Below, piece by piece: positions 22,410 through 33,842 of a stretch of 64,000 nucleotides of DNA (the stretch's first letter is position 1; every line of letters begins with the position of its first letter). The notes beneath the pieces are model-generated. The model searched no databases and was not told where the DNA came from. It saw only the letters and a list, made by a program, of their open reading frames with translations. The stretch is from Glebionis coronaria. Taxonomy: Eukaryota > Streptophyta > Magnoliopsida > Asterales > Asteraceae. The stretch spans positions 211,776,592 to 211,840,591 of the forward strand of contig CM046882.1 of assembly GCA_025667525.1 (NCBI GenBank), in the 5' to 3' direction. A program made the position numbers and the translations under genes.

Positions 22410-25400
22410 TCAACGGAAGAAGCATGAGACATATCCACCAGGATCAAAGACATAGTTTTCATCGAGCAAATAGCATAGGCTTAAGGCGAACAAGGCAAGC
22501 CAAAAGAGAAGTGGCAAGGTTCCCTTAAGCAGTGATGGAGCACAGTAGAAGCAAGGATGAAGTGGTGCAAGCATGTCTTCAATGGGTCCAAAGATTTTTC
22601 CTTTTATTTCATCAGGTGGATACTGAGATGGCTTAAAGACTTCAATACCGGGGTCGAACACCTTTTCCTTCAAGGGGAAATAGCACTCAGGCTCAGCTGA
22701 GTGTGATGAAGATCCGCAAAGAAGCACAACCTCGTCCTCAGAAGTGGGACAAAGAGGTGTCAAATCATACGTGCAACGGATTTCGGTGTCGACCGGTTTC
22801 TTCTCCTTAGACAAAATGCTCTTCAAATCCAAAGTAGGATCAAGGCGATAATCTTCAAAGTCCAAAGGAGGAGCATCACTCTCATGAGGGAAGTATGTGT
22901 TGAGAAATTCAGAGAAATCTTCCTCAAATGAATAATCGTCCAAAGTAGGATTGAGTGATGGCGGAGGATCTTCATCGTGTGAAGAATCGCTCGAGAGAGT
23001 ATCGGCCTCATCAAAATCATCATATGTGGGCAGCTCGGGATACTCAGAAGTACAATCAAAATCATCCGAATCTGAGCTAGAATCATCATCATCATAAGCG
23101 TCAAAGACCGGTGGTGAATCATAAATGGGAGAAGCGTCCAAAGTAGGGAAAGAATCATCCACATCATCATGAAAAAGTGGATTATCGATGCAAGAGTCGA
23201 ATAGAGGATTTTCGTAGACGGTAAAGTCATCTAGCACATTAATCATATTCACTGAGTCTCGGCCTCCAAAAGTTGTACTAGTAAGCTTCCCCATTTTGAA
23301 AACTTGTGCATCATCCCCGACTCGTAAGATTAACTCACCTTCGGCAACATCCACTAAAGCTCGTCCGGTTCTCAAGAATGGCCGACCAAGTATTAAAGGA
23401 ATACGAGGGTCCATTTCATAATCAACTACGACAAAATCGACCGGGAAAGTAAATGCGCCAACTTTAATGAACACGTCTTCGGCTATACCAACAGGGTAAG
23501 CGAGAGTGCGATTTGCAAGTTCAAGAGTCATCTTTGTTGGAGTGAGGTCGGGCAATGATAGTGTTTTCCAAACACTCAAAGGCATCAAATTAATACTAGC
23601 CCCGAGATCAGCAAGGGCAGTGAATTCTTCAGTTTTGTTGAACACGCAAGGCAACACGAAACGACCGGGATCTCCAAGCTTTTCCGGAAGTTCTTTAAGA
23701 ATAACTGCAGAGCAGTTTTCATTTAAACGTGTGTTGGCGAGTTCAATCAGCTTCTCCTTCTTGTTAAGCAATTCCTTAAATGCTTTGACAAATTTGGGCA
23801 TGTGGACAAGTGCTTCAAGAAAGCTAATGTTGAAGTTCATTTGAGAAATCATCTTGATATAGCTAGTTACTTGAGCGTCCTCCTTGTTTAGCATTTTGTT
23901 CTTGCCCAAGCGAGAAGGATAAGGGATATTAGGTTTGGGTGGTGAGGGTGCAGATGTGGTAGATAACGGTTGAGATGTTGAAGGGTCATTGGCGGGAACT
24001 TCATCACGTCGAGGCGGAGACGGTAATGGTGCACTAATACTAGGTGTAGGAGGAGTAGGGATACATGGTGGTGGAGGAGGTGTAGATGATGGTGGTGGGA
24101 TTGGTGGTCCTACGATGGTGACTCCACTACGAGTAGTAATAGCACTCACATTGGCTCGCGGATTAGTGACGGTGTTTGAAGGTAGAGAACTCGAAGTAGA
24201 AGGTTGAGCAGCGGGCAAGAAACTAGCAAGCATATTCTTCAAATCATTGGTTTGATTGCTGAAGGAGGATTGAATATCATTTCGAAGCTCGGATCTTATC
24301 TCATTTCCTTGCTTTGTGATATCTCCTTTCAGATTGATAATTTGGCTCTGCAAGTTCTTGATTTGCTCACCTTGGGTTCTCATGATGGCCTCAACATCCG
24401 GATTACTGGGTGGGGTTTGTTGGGCGGGTGGGTGATAAGGGTTAGAAGCTCTTGGTGGGATTTGGTTGCTTCTAGTGTAGTTGTTGGCGGGATTTTGTTT
24501 TTGAGGAGAAAAACCGGGTGAAAGGTAATTGTTGGATCGGTAGCTCAGCAGATTTCTATCCCCTTGAGGTCGAGCTTGGTAATTTTCCGGCGAATAATTA
24601 CCATAAGCTGCATACACATTTTCTGGATTTCCTTGTGTAGAAGGACAATCGGTGTATGAGTGAGGACCGCCGCATGTTTCACAAAGAGTAGCAACAGCTT
24701 TAACTTGTTGTTGTTGTTGATTTGAAGCCAAGAGTTGCATACTTCTGCTCATTTCAGTCAGCACACGGGTGAGTTCGGTCATGTCAGGGTTTGCTGAGGT
24801 GGAGGAAACATTGACTCTCGGATTATTCCTTGAAGAAGCAGAGGAATCCCAGTTTTTGTGATGAGTAGTCATGTTCTCAATAAGCTCTCTACACTCCTCG
24901 GGTCTCCTTTTCATGAATGTGCCACCGGCGGCTGCATTAATCGTATCACGATCTCGAAAAGTCAAACCGTTGTAGAAAGTATCGATTAAGGTCACAGAGA
25001 GCATGTTGTGGTTTGGACAACGGTCGATCAAGACATTATATCTCTCCCATGCATCAAAAAGAGATTCATCGGGATCTTGCATGAAACCGCTGATCTGATT
25101 GCGAAGGCTTGTGACCATGGATGGTGGAAAGTAGCGCGACAAAAAGCGTTGAGTCATGTCATCCCAAGTGTGAATAGAATTCTTCGGGAGACGATCAAAC
25201 CATCTCTCGGCATGATGTAATAGAGTATGTGGAAAGAGTTGTAGGCGAAGTTCATCCATTGTGGCACCAGCCAACTTCATGCTCTGGGTGATAGTAATGA
25301 ACTTGTCGAGGTGTTTGTTGGCATCATCATCAGGCAGTCCACGGAATGGGTTTGTTTGCACTTGCTGAATCATATGGTGCTTCAACGAAAACTCAGGAGC

Positions 25401-25610
25401 GTTGATTTGCATCGGCGCAATCGGTCCTCCTCGTCCAAACATTGTTGGTTGACAAAGTTCCTCCATAGTCCGAAGATCAGGCTGTGGAAGAGCATTGTTG
25501 TTATTATTATTATTATTGAGGTGCGGTGGCATGTTGTTGTTGTTGACACCTGCCATATCTAAATCTTCTTGAGGCTCGGGCTCTTGATAATTAGAAGATC
25601 TAGTACGCAT
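22410..25610 (-). CDS. Intact Athila gag-protease with acidic, membrane-like C-terminus (1066 aa)
   Basis: A single uninterrupted frame. The start at 25610 (MRTRSSNYQ) is preferred over upstream in-frame codons because Athila-1 gag starts likewise. Approximate layout: Asn-rich N-terminus (24-40); Gag core (70-260, with RLQLFPHTLLHHAERWF and LFDAWERY); knuckle CETCGGPHSYTDC (about 310); coiled-coil-like stretch (430-480); Pro-rich linker (510-580); retroviral-type protease with [11 protein letters not shown] (about 672) and ILGRPFLRTGRA (about 755). After MINVLDD (about 790), where Athila-1 leads into RT, this protein instead has about 280 residues rich in Asp/Glu/Ser and Pro, then a hydrophobic helix LLFWLALFALSLCYLL (about 1030-1046). 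RT, RNase H and integrase are absent. I know no function for the C-terminal part. Confidence 0.88.
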   Translation of the reverse strand: MRTRSSNYQEPEPQEDLDMAGVNNNNMPPHLNNNNNNNNALPQPDLRTMEELCQPTMFGRGGPIAPMQINAPEFSLKHHMIQQVQTNPFRGLPDDDANKHLDKFITITQSMKLAGATMDELRLQLFPHTLLHHAERWFDRLPKNSIHTWDDMTQRFLSRYFPPSMVTSLRNQISGFMQDPDESLFDAWERYNVLIDRCPNHNMLSVTLIDTFYNGLTFRDRDTINAAAGGTFMKRRPEECRELIENMTTHHKNWDSSASSRNNPRVNVSSTSANPDMTELTRVLTEMSRSMQLLASNQQQQQVKAVATLCETCGGPHSYTDCPSTQGNPENVYAAYGNYSPENYQARPQGDRNLLSYRSNNYLSPGFSPQKQNPANNYTRSNQIPPRASNPYHPPAQQTPPSNPDVEAIMRTQGEQIKNLQSQIINLKGDITKQGNEIRSELRNDIQSSFSNQTNDLKNMLASFLPAAQPSTSSSLPSNTVTNPRANVSAITTRSGVTIVGPPIPPPSSTPPPPPCIPTPPTPSISAPLPSPPRRDEVPANDPSTSQPLSTTSAPSPPKPNIPYPSRLGKNKMLNKEDAQVTSYIKMISQMNFNISFLEALVHMPKFVKAFKELLNKKEKLIELANTRLNENCSAVILKELPEKLGDPGRFVLPCVFNKTEEFTALADLGASINLMPLSVWKTLSLPDLTPTKMTLELANRTLAYPVGIAEDVFIKVGAFTFPVDFVVVDYEMDPRIPLILGRPFLRTGRALVDVAEGELILRVGDDAQVFKMGKLTSTTFGGRDSVNMINVLDDFTVYENPLFDSCIDNPLFHDDVDDSFPTLDASPIYDSPPVFDAYDDDDSSSDSDDFDCTSEYPELPTYDDFDEADTLSSDSSHDEDPPPSLNPTLDDYSFEEDFSEFLNTYFPHESDAPPLDFEDYRLDPTLDLKSILSKEKKPVDTEIRCTYDLTPLCPTSEDEVVLLCGSSSHSAEPECYFPLKEKVFDPGIEVFKPSQYPPDEIKGKIFGPIEDMLAPLHPCFYCAPSLLKGTLPLLFWLALFALSLCYLLDENYVFDPGGYVSCFFR

Positions 25611-25842
25611 ACACCTGAAAATGCAAAAGAAAAAGAAACCAAACGCAAAGACAATATATATACACAAGAAAGATAAAATCTTTTTGGATTTTTGAAATTT
25701 TTAATTTTTATTGTTTTTTATCAATTTGTAATTTTTATGAGTTTTTGGAATTTTTTATGCAAGAAAAGTAACGTTCACAAGTGAACGGATCCCAAAAAGC
25801 AACGTGTCTCTCACAGAAAACTGTTGATCTTAACGAAAAGAG

Positions 25843-25857
25843 CCGGCAGCGGCGCCA
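25843..25857 (-). promoter_or_regulatory. Primer-binding site of Athila-2
   Basis: TGGCGCCGCTGCCGG on the minus strand, two bases inside the 5' LTR end, is identical to the Athila-1 site. Confidence 0.88.
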
Positions 25858-25859
25858 TT

Positions 25860-27488
25860 TAATACAAGGCTTTTGGCCCCCCGTATAAAATTATGTGTTT
25901 GCTGATGTGTGTCTAATCGAATTGATCTTAGTTCTCTATGTGACTCAGTTTTATTTTGGTGAAACAAATATTTTTGGTTTGTTTTTAAATTTAGATATGC
26001 AAGACTTAAAAGTAAATGTCGTTGAAAGTAAAGTGGCGTTTAAAATAAATCTAAATCTAATTAAACAACAGGGTGCAATATTTAAAAACGTGATGAACAG
26101 AAACTTAATTAAAATGACTAAAGATTAAAGCGTGATGGAAATTAAAGTTAGACAAGTATTAAAAACTTAAGCTAAAAATTAAACAAGTCAAAATAAGAGA
26201 AAACAACCCTCCAATCGGAATATATTCCGATTGTACCTATCGGAATGTATTGTGAGCTCGGTCGGAATGCTTATCGGAACACACGATCGGAATACCCGTC
26301 ACCTTACCCAATCGGAATACCAACATACATCTCAATCGGAATGTGGAAAAGGAACCAATCGGAAAGCTGTCACTCTAACCTGATCGGAATACCCTACCTT
26401 GCCCCAATCGGAATACCAAGTCCACCCCCAATCGGAATATACAAACCCTTTTCAGATCTTACCCAATCGGAATGTAAATCCCTATTCAGATCATGACCAA
26501 TCGGAATACGTAGGGGATAACCAAAAATAAGCTAGAAAAATAAGCTATAATCCTAATAAGCACTAAACGAAAAACTTAGCTAAAACCGTGTAAAAATAAG
26601 CTATAAAACTGAAAGTTAAAAACTTTTAAGACACGAAAAAGATAGACTTTAAGAAAAACAACTTTTTATATAAAAATAACTTTTGTAAAAACTATATAAA
26701 CTTGAAAATAAATCGAATAAGCTATGAAAATAAGAGATTTAAAACAATCCAAAGCATAAAAATCAAATCTTTAAACGAATCAACAAGATAAAAACGCGTG
26801 TAAATCAAAGATCAAAGAAAGGTAGAAGAAGATGAACAAGATAAAGTAAAGGTGCAAGTAATTAAAAAGAAACACTTACTTGAAATTAAAAGTAATTAAA
26901 GGTGCAAAACATGTATTTAAATGTGCAAGTAATTAAATGTGCATAAATGAAAGTGGAAGAATGGTTTGTCAAGCCACCAACAAGAGTAAATGAATGAAAA
27001 TGAGGGTTTATATAGGTGATTAGGGAGTGGTTAGGGGAAGCTTCCTCTCTCCTTCCTTTCTTGTTAATTGCACCATCAAGTCCTTCCTTCTTAATCTTTT
27101 TGTTAATCTTGGAATGTGATGAATTTTGGCTCGGGATTTCTTTGGACTCGTCTTTTAATTCTTCGATAAATAAGACTTGAGTTCCTCGTCTTTTAGTAAA
27201 CTTCCGTCTTTTGACTTTTTCTTCAATAAGTCTTCAGAATTGGTCTTGGACTTCCGTTCTTTTTGCACTCTTGACTTCTTGACTTCGTCTTCTCATCTTT
27301 TTCTTCAATAAAAGTCCGTAAATGCCCGTGAATTCCCGTGTTTTCTCCACTTTTCACCTTTTCGTCCTAAATCACAACAAAAACACAAACCACGCATAAT
27401 TCCGACATAAAAGACATAAAATACATGTTTTGGTCCGGTTATTATTGCAATTAAGTGGTAGAAAAGATGTGTGTTTTCACACATATCA
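25860..27488 (-). repeat. 5' LTR of Athila-2 (1629 bp)
   Basis: Same length and nearly identical to 18759-20387. A TATATAAA box (minus strand, 27014-27007) lies about 470 bp from the LTR start. The ATTCCGAT-word array follows downstream in element sense. Confidence 0.95.
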
Positions 27489-30400
27489 CTCATCCTCCCA
27501 CCCAACCCACCGCATTTAATCAAGAGGTTGACACATACATGAGGACTAATGATGCGATAGTGCAGAATCTTCAGCGGCAAATCATCAACTTGAAAGGAGA
27601 TATGATGAAACAAGGGAATGATCTTCGAGCCGATATGAGAAACCCTTTGAGCAGTCAAACGAATGACTTAAGGGATATGATGGCTAGTTTTTCCAAAGTA
27701 ATCAAGCCTCTGGTTCGGGTTCTCTTGCGAGTAACACCGCTGCTAATCCAAGAGGGGAGATGAAAGCAATCACCACTCGAAGTGGAAAAGGTTTAAAGGA
27801 ACCCGAGCTTCCTACACCTACACTGGTGATTGTGACAAAGGAAAATGAGTCCCCTTCTCCAATTCCTCCACCTTCTATTTCACCAATTCCTCCACCTTCT
27901 ACTTCCACCCCTCCACCACCCAAGGATGTGAGTGAGAATTCCGTTCCAAAGCCTTCATCTCAACCCAATATACCTTATCCCTCAAGTTTGAGGAAAGAGA
28001 AGTTGAAGAACAAGGATGATATTCAGGTTTCTAACTTTCTCAAAATGTTTAAACAACTGAATTTCATCATCTCCTTTGTCGAGGCTCTCGTTCACATGCC
28101 GAAATATGCTAAAATGTTTAATGATCTTCTCAGTGATATGGAGAAACTTCTTGATATCGCTCAGACCCAACTTAATGAGAATTACTCCCAGTGCTCTTAA
28201 GGAAATTACCAACCAAACTTGGTGATCCGGGTCGTTTTCTCATTCCTTGCAACTTCCCCAGGGTAGAGAATTTTATGGCCCTAGCCGATCTAGGTGCTAG
28301 TATCAACTTAATGCCTCTAAGCGTTTGGAAACAATTGTCTCTACCCGAGCTAGTCCCCACACGAATGACACTGGAATAGCTAACCGTACGGTTGCTTATC
28401 CCGTGGGGATAGCCGAAGATGTCTTCGTCGGTGTTGACAAATTCACCTTTCCGGCGGATTTTGTTGTCGTTGACTACAAGATGGATCCCCGTGTTCCATT
28501 AATCGTTGGACGTCCATTCTTGAGGACCGGTCGCACTCTCATTGATGTAGCCGCGGGAGAATTAATCATGAGAGTTGGTGACGATAAAATCGTCTTCAAC
28601 ATGGGTAAACTTTCTAAGCATCCTTCTGAAAATGAGAGCGTTAGTTTCATTGACGTTCTTGATGAGGCTTGTGAAGAACACTTCAAAGACGCTTGTAAAA
28701 GTGGTTCTTCTTCTCTTCCCATTGTTGAGACTGTTGCCTCTATTGCTCCATCACTAACTCCATTTGGAGAAAGTGATTTCCTTTTGAAAGAATTTGAAGC
28801 AACTTTGGGAGATGTGAACTTACAATATGACTATTCTCCCTCCAATTGGGATGAAGACATTCGTACCATTGAGAAACTTCTCAATGAGGACCATATTTCT
28901 CCACCATCTCCTAAGGAAATCTCTATCGATGATCCGAATTTGACTACGCCTTCCATCGAAAATCCTCCGGATTTAGAGCTTAAGGATCTACCATCTCATC
29001 TCGGTTACGTGTTCCTTGAAGACAATAAGAAGTTACCCGTCATCATCGCAAAGGATTTGAAAGAAGACGAAAAATCTCGACTTATCGACGTGTTGAAGAA
29101 TCACAAGAAAGCAATTGCTTGGAAAATCTCCGATATTCGTGGAATTGATCCTCACTTTTGCACACATAAAATTCTCATGGAGAACGTATTTAAACCCACT
29201 ATTCAAACCCAAAGAAGGGTGAATCCCAAAATCCATGACGTTATCAAAAAAGAGGTTATCAAACTTCTTGATGCGGGAATGATCTACCCTATCTCGGATT
29301 CACCATGGGTTAGTCTGGTCCATTTTGTGCCTAAGAAAGGCGGAATCACCGTTGTGCCCAATGAAAACAACGAGTTGATTCCTACTCGTCTCGTTACAGG
29401 GTGGAGAGTATGTATAGACTATCGCAGTCTCAATGATGCTACGAGAAAGGATCATTTTCCCCTTCCTTTTATGGACCAAATGCTCGAGCGTTTAGCGGGT
29501 AATGATTATTATTGCTTCTTAGATGGTTTCTCCGGGTATTTTCAAATTCCCATCGATCCTAAAGACCAAGAGAAGACCACATTCACTTGTCCTTATGGAA
29601 CATTTGTTTACAAAAGAATGCCTTTCGGCTTATGAAATGCTCCCGGGACTTTCCAAAAGGTGTATGATGGCTATCTTCCATGACATGGTTGAAGAAACTA
29701 TGGAAGTCTTCATGGATGATTTCTCGGTCTATGGTGACTCCTTCTCTTCTTGCCTTGCCAATTTGGAACACATGCTTAAGCGGTGTGAAGACACTTGCCT
29801 CGTTCTTAATTGGGAAAAATGCCATTTCATGGTAAAAGAAGGCATTGTGCTTGGACATAAAATCTCAAAAGCCGGTCTTGAAGTGCACCGTGCTAAAGTT
29901 GATGTCATAGCCAAATTACCTCCACCTTTAACCGTGAAGGGTGTGAGAAGTTTCCTTGGTCATGCGGGCTTCTGTCGTCGATTCATTCAAGATACTCCTT
30001 TTATCCTTTCTAAAGAATGTCCCAAATCTTTCAATCTTCTTAAGGATAAACTAACTAAGGCACCGGTCTTGGTTACCCCTGATTAGGAGTTACCTTTTGA
30101 ATTGATGTGTGATGCTAGCGATTTTGCTATCGGAGTTGTTTTAGGCCAAAGAGTGAACAAACACTTCCAACCAATCGATTATGCTAGCAAGACAATGAAG
30201 GGGGCTCAATTGCATTATACCACTACCGAAAAAGAGCTTTTAGTTGTAGTGTATGCTTTTGAGAAATTTCGCCCCTATCTTGTTCTTTACACCACAATTG
30301 TGTACACCGATCATTCTACGTTGAAGTACTTGTTAACTAAACAAGATTCCAAGCCAAGACTTCTTCGTTGGGTTTTGCTCCTACAAGAATTTAAAATTGA

Positions 30401-31838
30401 AATTCGTGACAAGAAGGGAGCCGAAAACCTAGCCGCGGATCATCTAAGTAGACTTGAGGATCCTTATCAAAGGGATCATCCGAATCAAGAGATCAACGAC
30501 TCTTTTCGCCTTGAGGCCTTAATGTCTATCAATTCCAATCTTGATGACACCCCGTGGTTTGCGGACAATGCAAACTACTTAACGGGTGGTATTCTCATCG
30601 AAGGGTTAACATCCCAACAAAAGAAGAAGTTCTTTAAAGATGTTAGGACTTACTTTTGGGATGACCCTTATCTCTTCAAACAATGTGCTGATCTGATTAT
30701 TCGTCGGTGTGTTGATGGACCCGCAGCTTTAGACATTCTCGAAGCTTGCCATAAAGGACCCACCGGTGGTCATTTTGGTCCCAACTACACCGCAAAGAAA
30801 GTGTTTGACTCGGGATTCTATTAGCCCACCATTTATCGTGACGCTCACGAGATGGTTAAAAATTGTGATGCTTGCTAACGCCAAGGCAAGATCACACATA
30901 AAGATGAGATGCCTCAAAATTTCATCCAAGAATGTGAAATCTTTGATGTATGGGGTATCGACTTTATGGGGCCATTTCCATCATCCAAAGGGAACAAGTA
31001 CACCCTCGTCGCCGTTGACTACGTATCCAAATGGGTTAAAGCGAAGGCTCTCTCTACGAACGATGCGAGGGTGGCTGTGAACATTCTAAAGCAGCTTTTT
31101 GCTCGATTCGGTGTTCCTCGTGCTATCGTCAGTGACTGCGGGACGCATTTTTGCAATAATCATTTTGCTCGAGTCATGGATAAGTATGGTGTCAATCACC
31201 GTCTTTCCACCGCTTATCATCCTCAAACAAATGGTCAAGCCGAGATTTATAACCGTGTATTGAAGCAAATTCTAGAGCGTACTGTGGGAGAGCATCGTGC
31301 CTCGTAGGCCGATAAGTTAGATGATGCTTTGTGGGCTTTCCGTACCGCATATAAGACGCCGATAGGTTGCACTCCATATCGTCTTGTGTACGGGAAGGCA
31401 TGCCACCTTCCTATTGAGCTGGAACATAAGCCGTATTGGGCCTTGAAGTGGGCCAATTTTGACATCAACAAAGTCGGTGATCTTCGGAAGATTCAACTCA
31501 ACGAGCTCAATGAACTAAGGAATGAAGCTTATGAGAATTCATTGATCTACAAGGAGAAGACCAAGATCATTCATGATGCAAGGATTAAGAACCGAGAGTT
31601 CCACATCAGTGATCAAGTTTCACTCTTTAACTCTCGGTTGAAGATCTTCTCGGGCAAGCTGAAGAGCCGTTGGTCTGGTCCATTCACCGTCGCCAAAGTC
31701 TTCCCATATGGAACCGTTGAGCTTTCTCAGCCAAATGGGCTTAATTTTAAAGTGAATGGCCATTGTGTGAAGCTGTACTTTGGTGAGGACATCTCTCATG
31801 AGATGATTCCATCCCTCACCATGTTTCCCATGAATTAG
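27489..31838 (+). pseudogene. Athila-1 gag end and pol (protease, RT, RNase H, integrase)
   Basis: This continues the Athila-1 gag beyond Athila-2. Order: gag end and Pro-rich linker (to about 27970), protease ([11 protein letters not shown] near 28290; IVGRPFLRTGR near 28505), RT (VCIDYRSLNDATRKDHFPLP near 29408; FMDDFSVYG near 29710), RNase H ([10 protein letters not shown] near 30102), integrase (zinc part near 30770-30880; catalytic D, D and E in [16 protein letters not shown] and NGQAEIYNR). Defects: frameshifts near 27705, 28195, 28375 and 29655; stops at 29633, 30084, 30822, 30876 and 31305. Three of the stops look like Trp TGG to TAG, and one like Gln CAA to TAA. Catalytic residues are preserved, so decay followed an active copy. 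Confidence 0.92.
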
Positions 31839-33842
31839 TTCTGGGTCGAGTCAGGCTCGTGACTCGGTTAAAAAAAACAAGCGCTTCTTGGGAGGCAACC
31901 CGTTGATCTATCCTTTACCGTTTTCATAATAAGTATAGGGGGAGCCCCGTATGTGTTTGTTGTCTTGTTTATTATGATGTGCAGGGATTAAAGCTTTAAA
32001 GATCCATTCTCGATGACTTTTGACGAACCGTGATCCCGTGTACCCGTCTTCCCAGTTCTATCCTAAACTGTCGTGATTCAATATTTCATATCTTATATGT
32101 TCACATTGAAATCACTATAGTCGTCTCTTCCTTAGCAAGATTTAAACACCGTGAACAATGTCCTAAGTGTAGTGGAGTTTATTCCACATGCTTAAACATT
32201 GAGGACAATGTTTATATCAAGTGTAGGGGGACTTCTATCGAAGTAAGTGGTCTTTTCCATGAATTTACCCTCATTTTAACTAGAAAATTTAATTTTTCGA
32301 CATTTTTCAAAATTTTTAATCTATTTTGGCCTAGTAGTTTTTCCTTTGCTATCATTATTTACTTTCTGTGTTAGAATATTTTTAATAAAGTGGTTTTAAA
32401 TTTTTCAACGTCATGAATCTTTTGACTTAACCAGAGTTTACTTATCAAAGTTTATTCTAGCTAGTATCCTTAACGTGTTTAAGTCAAGTTTTGCTAGGCT
32501 TTTATATAGCGAACTTTAAAACACGAAAGTCTTAACTCTCACGGGTTAAGAACAAGAACTTTTCGCAAGTTCCTATAATTGATCCTAGTAAGTCGTTTAT
32601 CAAGGGAACTTTAAAATCCGAATTCTAAACTTGAAAGAGTCTAAGAAGTTGCAACATCCTATAGATGACTTGAAAACCCAAAACTTTGATTTAATTGGCT
32701 AAGCATCCACGAGTCTCATTTCTTGAGATTTTAAATTGTGGAGAACGAGAGATGACAGAGTCAATTATAAGTTTGGTATTCTTTCGTGAATTTATGTGAG
32801 TTGATTATAAGCTTTTTCTCCCATCGCTTTCTAATAATTATATTTGCAATAAATAAGGTTGTACGATTTAAAAAGTTACTTAGCTTCTAGCCCAAGATCG
32901 TTTAAAAGTTGCTCGGTATTAATTAGAGTTCATAGCCAAGGCATAACTTATTGAAGCGGGATGCGAAGATTGGCGAGTCCGAAAAGGCCCTAACAAGGCA
33001 CGAGGGCTACATTTTGTTGCAAAAGATCCAAAAGTGATGTGAAGAATCATTTATCAAAAATCAATATGAAGGATTGAGACACATGACGAAAAGCAAATAC
33101 TCCCCAAAAGATCATGGAGAAGTCTATCCAAAAAGGCCCTAACAAGGTATGAGGATAAATAGATCCAAGTCCTAAAAGGAGGTGGATCGTTGTATATCAA
33201 AGTCCAAAATAAAGATTGGAGAAAAATGAAGAAGTCGTGGTCCAAATATGAAGAATCTCTTAAAAACTTCAAGTGAAGAAATTTCTATTATGAAGAGAAG
33301 ACCATAATTTCAAGAACGTCTCTCAAAGATTCGAAGTATGAAGTCGCTGCCAAATATCGGTCCGAGAAAGGTCTCAAATCGTGAAGCGAGTTATGCCAAG
33401 ATACGAACTTTAAGAGGTCCGGAGAAGCAGTTTTAAAAGATTTTGTCCGTTAGGTAACTATTGATTAAATCGTCCCACTTTATTTTCGGCCTAAATAACT
33501 ATCGAAATAAGTCAAACAATGCATCCTCGTGATCATTCAAGACAAAATTAAAATATAAGAGATACACCTAGGAATAAGGGAGTATAAGTAAATAACTGGA
33601 CCACATGAGTTCGTGTTAGTTTGCTAACTTATAATAACAATGATCTCATTTTTAAGCTTGGTATGGGGAACATGAAACTTGAGGATTATGAACATTCATG
33701 ACAGCCAAAACCCCAATGTACGTCTTTGATTTCTTTACTTGTTTTGTATATATTTCTATCTTTTTAATAAAGGCCAAAGTGGGTTATCTATGATGAGAAA
33801 TGTAATATGTGCTTTGAAATTAATGTATTGCATGAGGGTATT
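31839..33842 (+). other. 3' non-coding region of Athila-1
   Basis: Homologous along its length to the Athila-2 region 22409-20388. It contains the box AAGCGCTTCTTGGGAGGCAA (31879-31898) 40 bp after the pol stop and purine tracts near 31935, 32165 and 32222. A sense frame at 32030-32374 resembles the one at 22090-21866. It is interrupted by Tekay-2 and resumes for 28 bp at 44065-44092, including the AAGTGTAGGGTATT tract before the 3' LTR. Confidence 0.8.
33838..33842. repeat. Target-site duplication of Tekay-2 (left copy)
   Basis: GTATT here pairs with GCATT at 44065-44069. The matching region of Athila-2 (near 20405-20425, minus strand) is uninterrupted and reads ACATT once, so it serves as an empty site. 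Confidence 0.75.

Larger units (their letters stand above)
18759..27488 (-). mobile_element. Athila-2: young non-autonomous Athila element (8730 bp)
   Basis: A complete minus-strand element: 5' LTR (27488-25860), PBS, one open gag-protease frame, about 2 kb of non-coding sequence, a purine tract and a 3' LTR (20387-18759). The two LTRs are both 1629 bp and I found about five differences, near 18800, 19160, 20024 and 20329, i.e. about 0.3%. It lacks reverse transcriptase, RNase H and integrase, so it must use proteins from another Athila. It shares its 3' non-coding region and LTR motifs with Athila-1 and is probably a derivative of the same family. Confidence 0.93.

Noticed and set aside
23989..24207. 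Glycine-rich plus-strand frame
   Set aside because: Antisense of the proline-rich linker in the Athila-2 protein.
25611..25667. Longer N-terminus of the Athila-2 protein starting upstream of 25610
   Set aside because: The extra 19 residues are hydrophobic leader translation; Athila-1 gag starts at the equivalent MRTR, so the ATG at 25610 is the better start.
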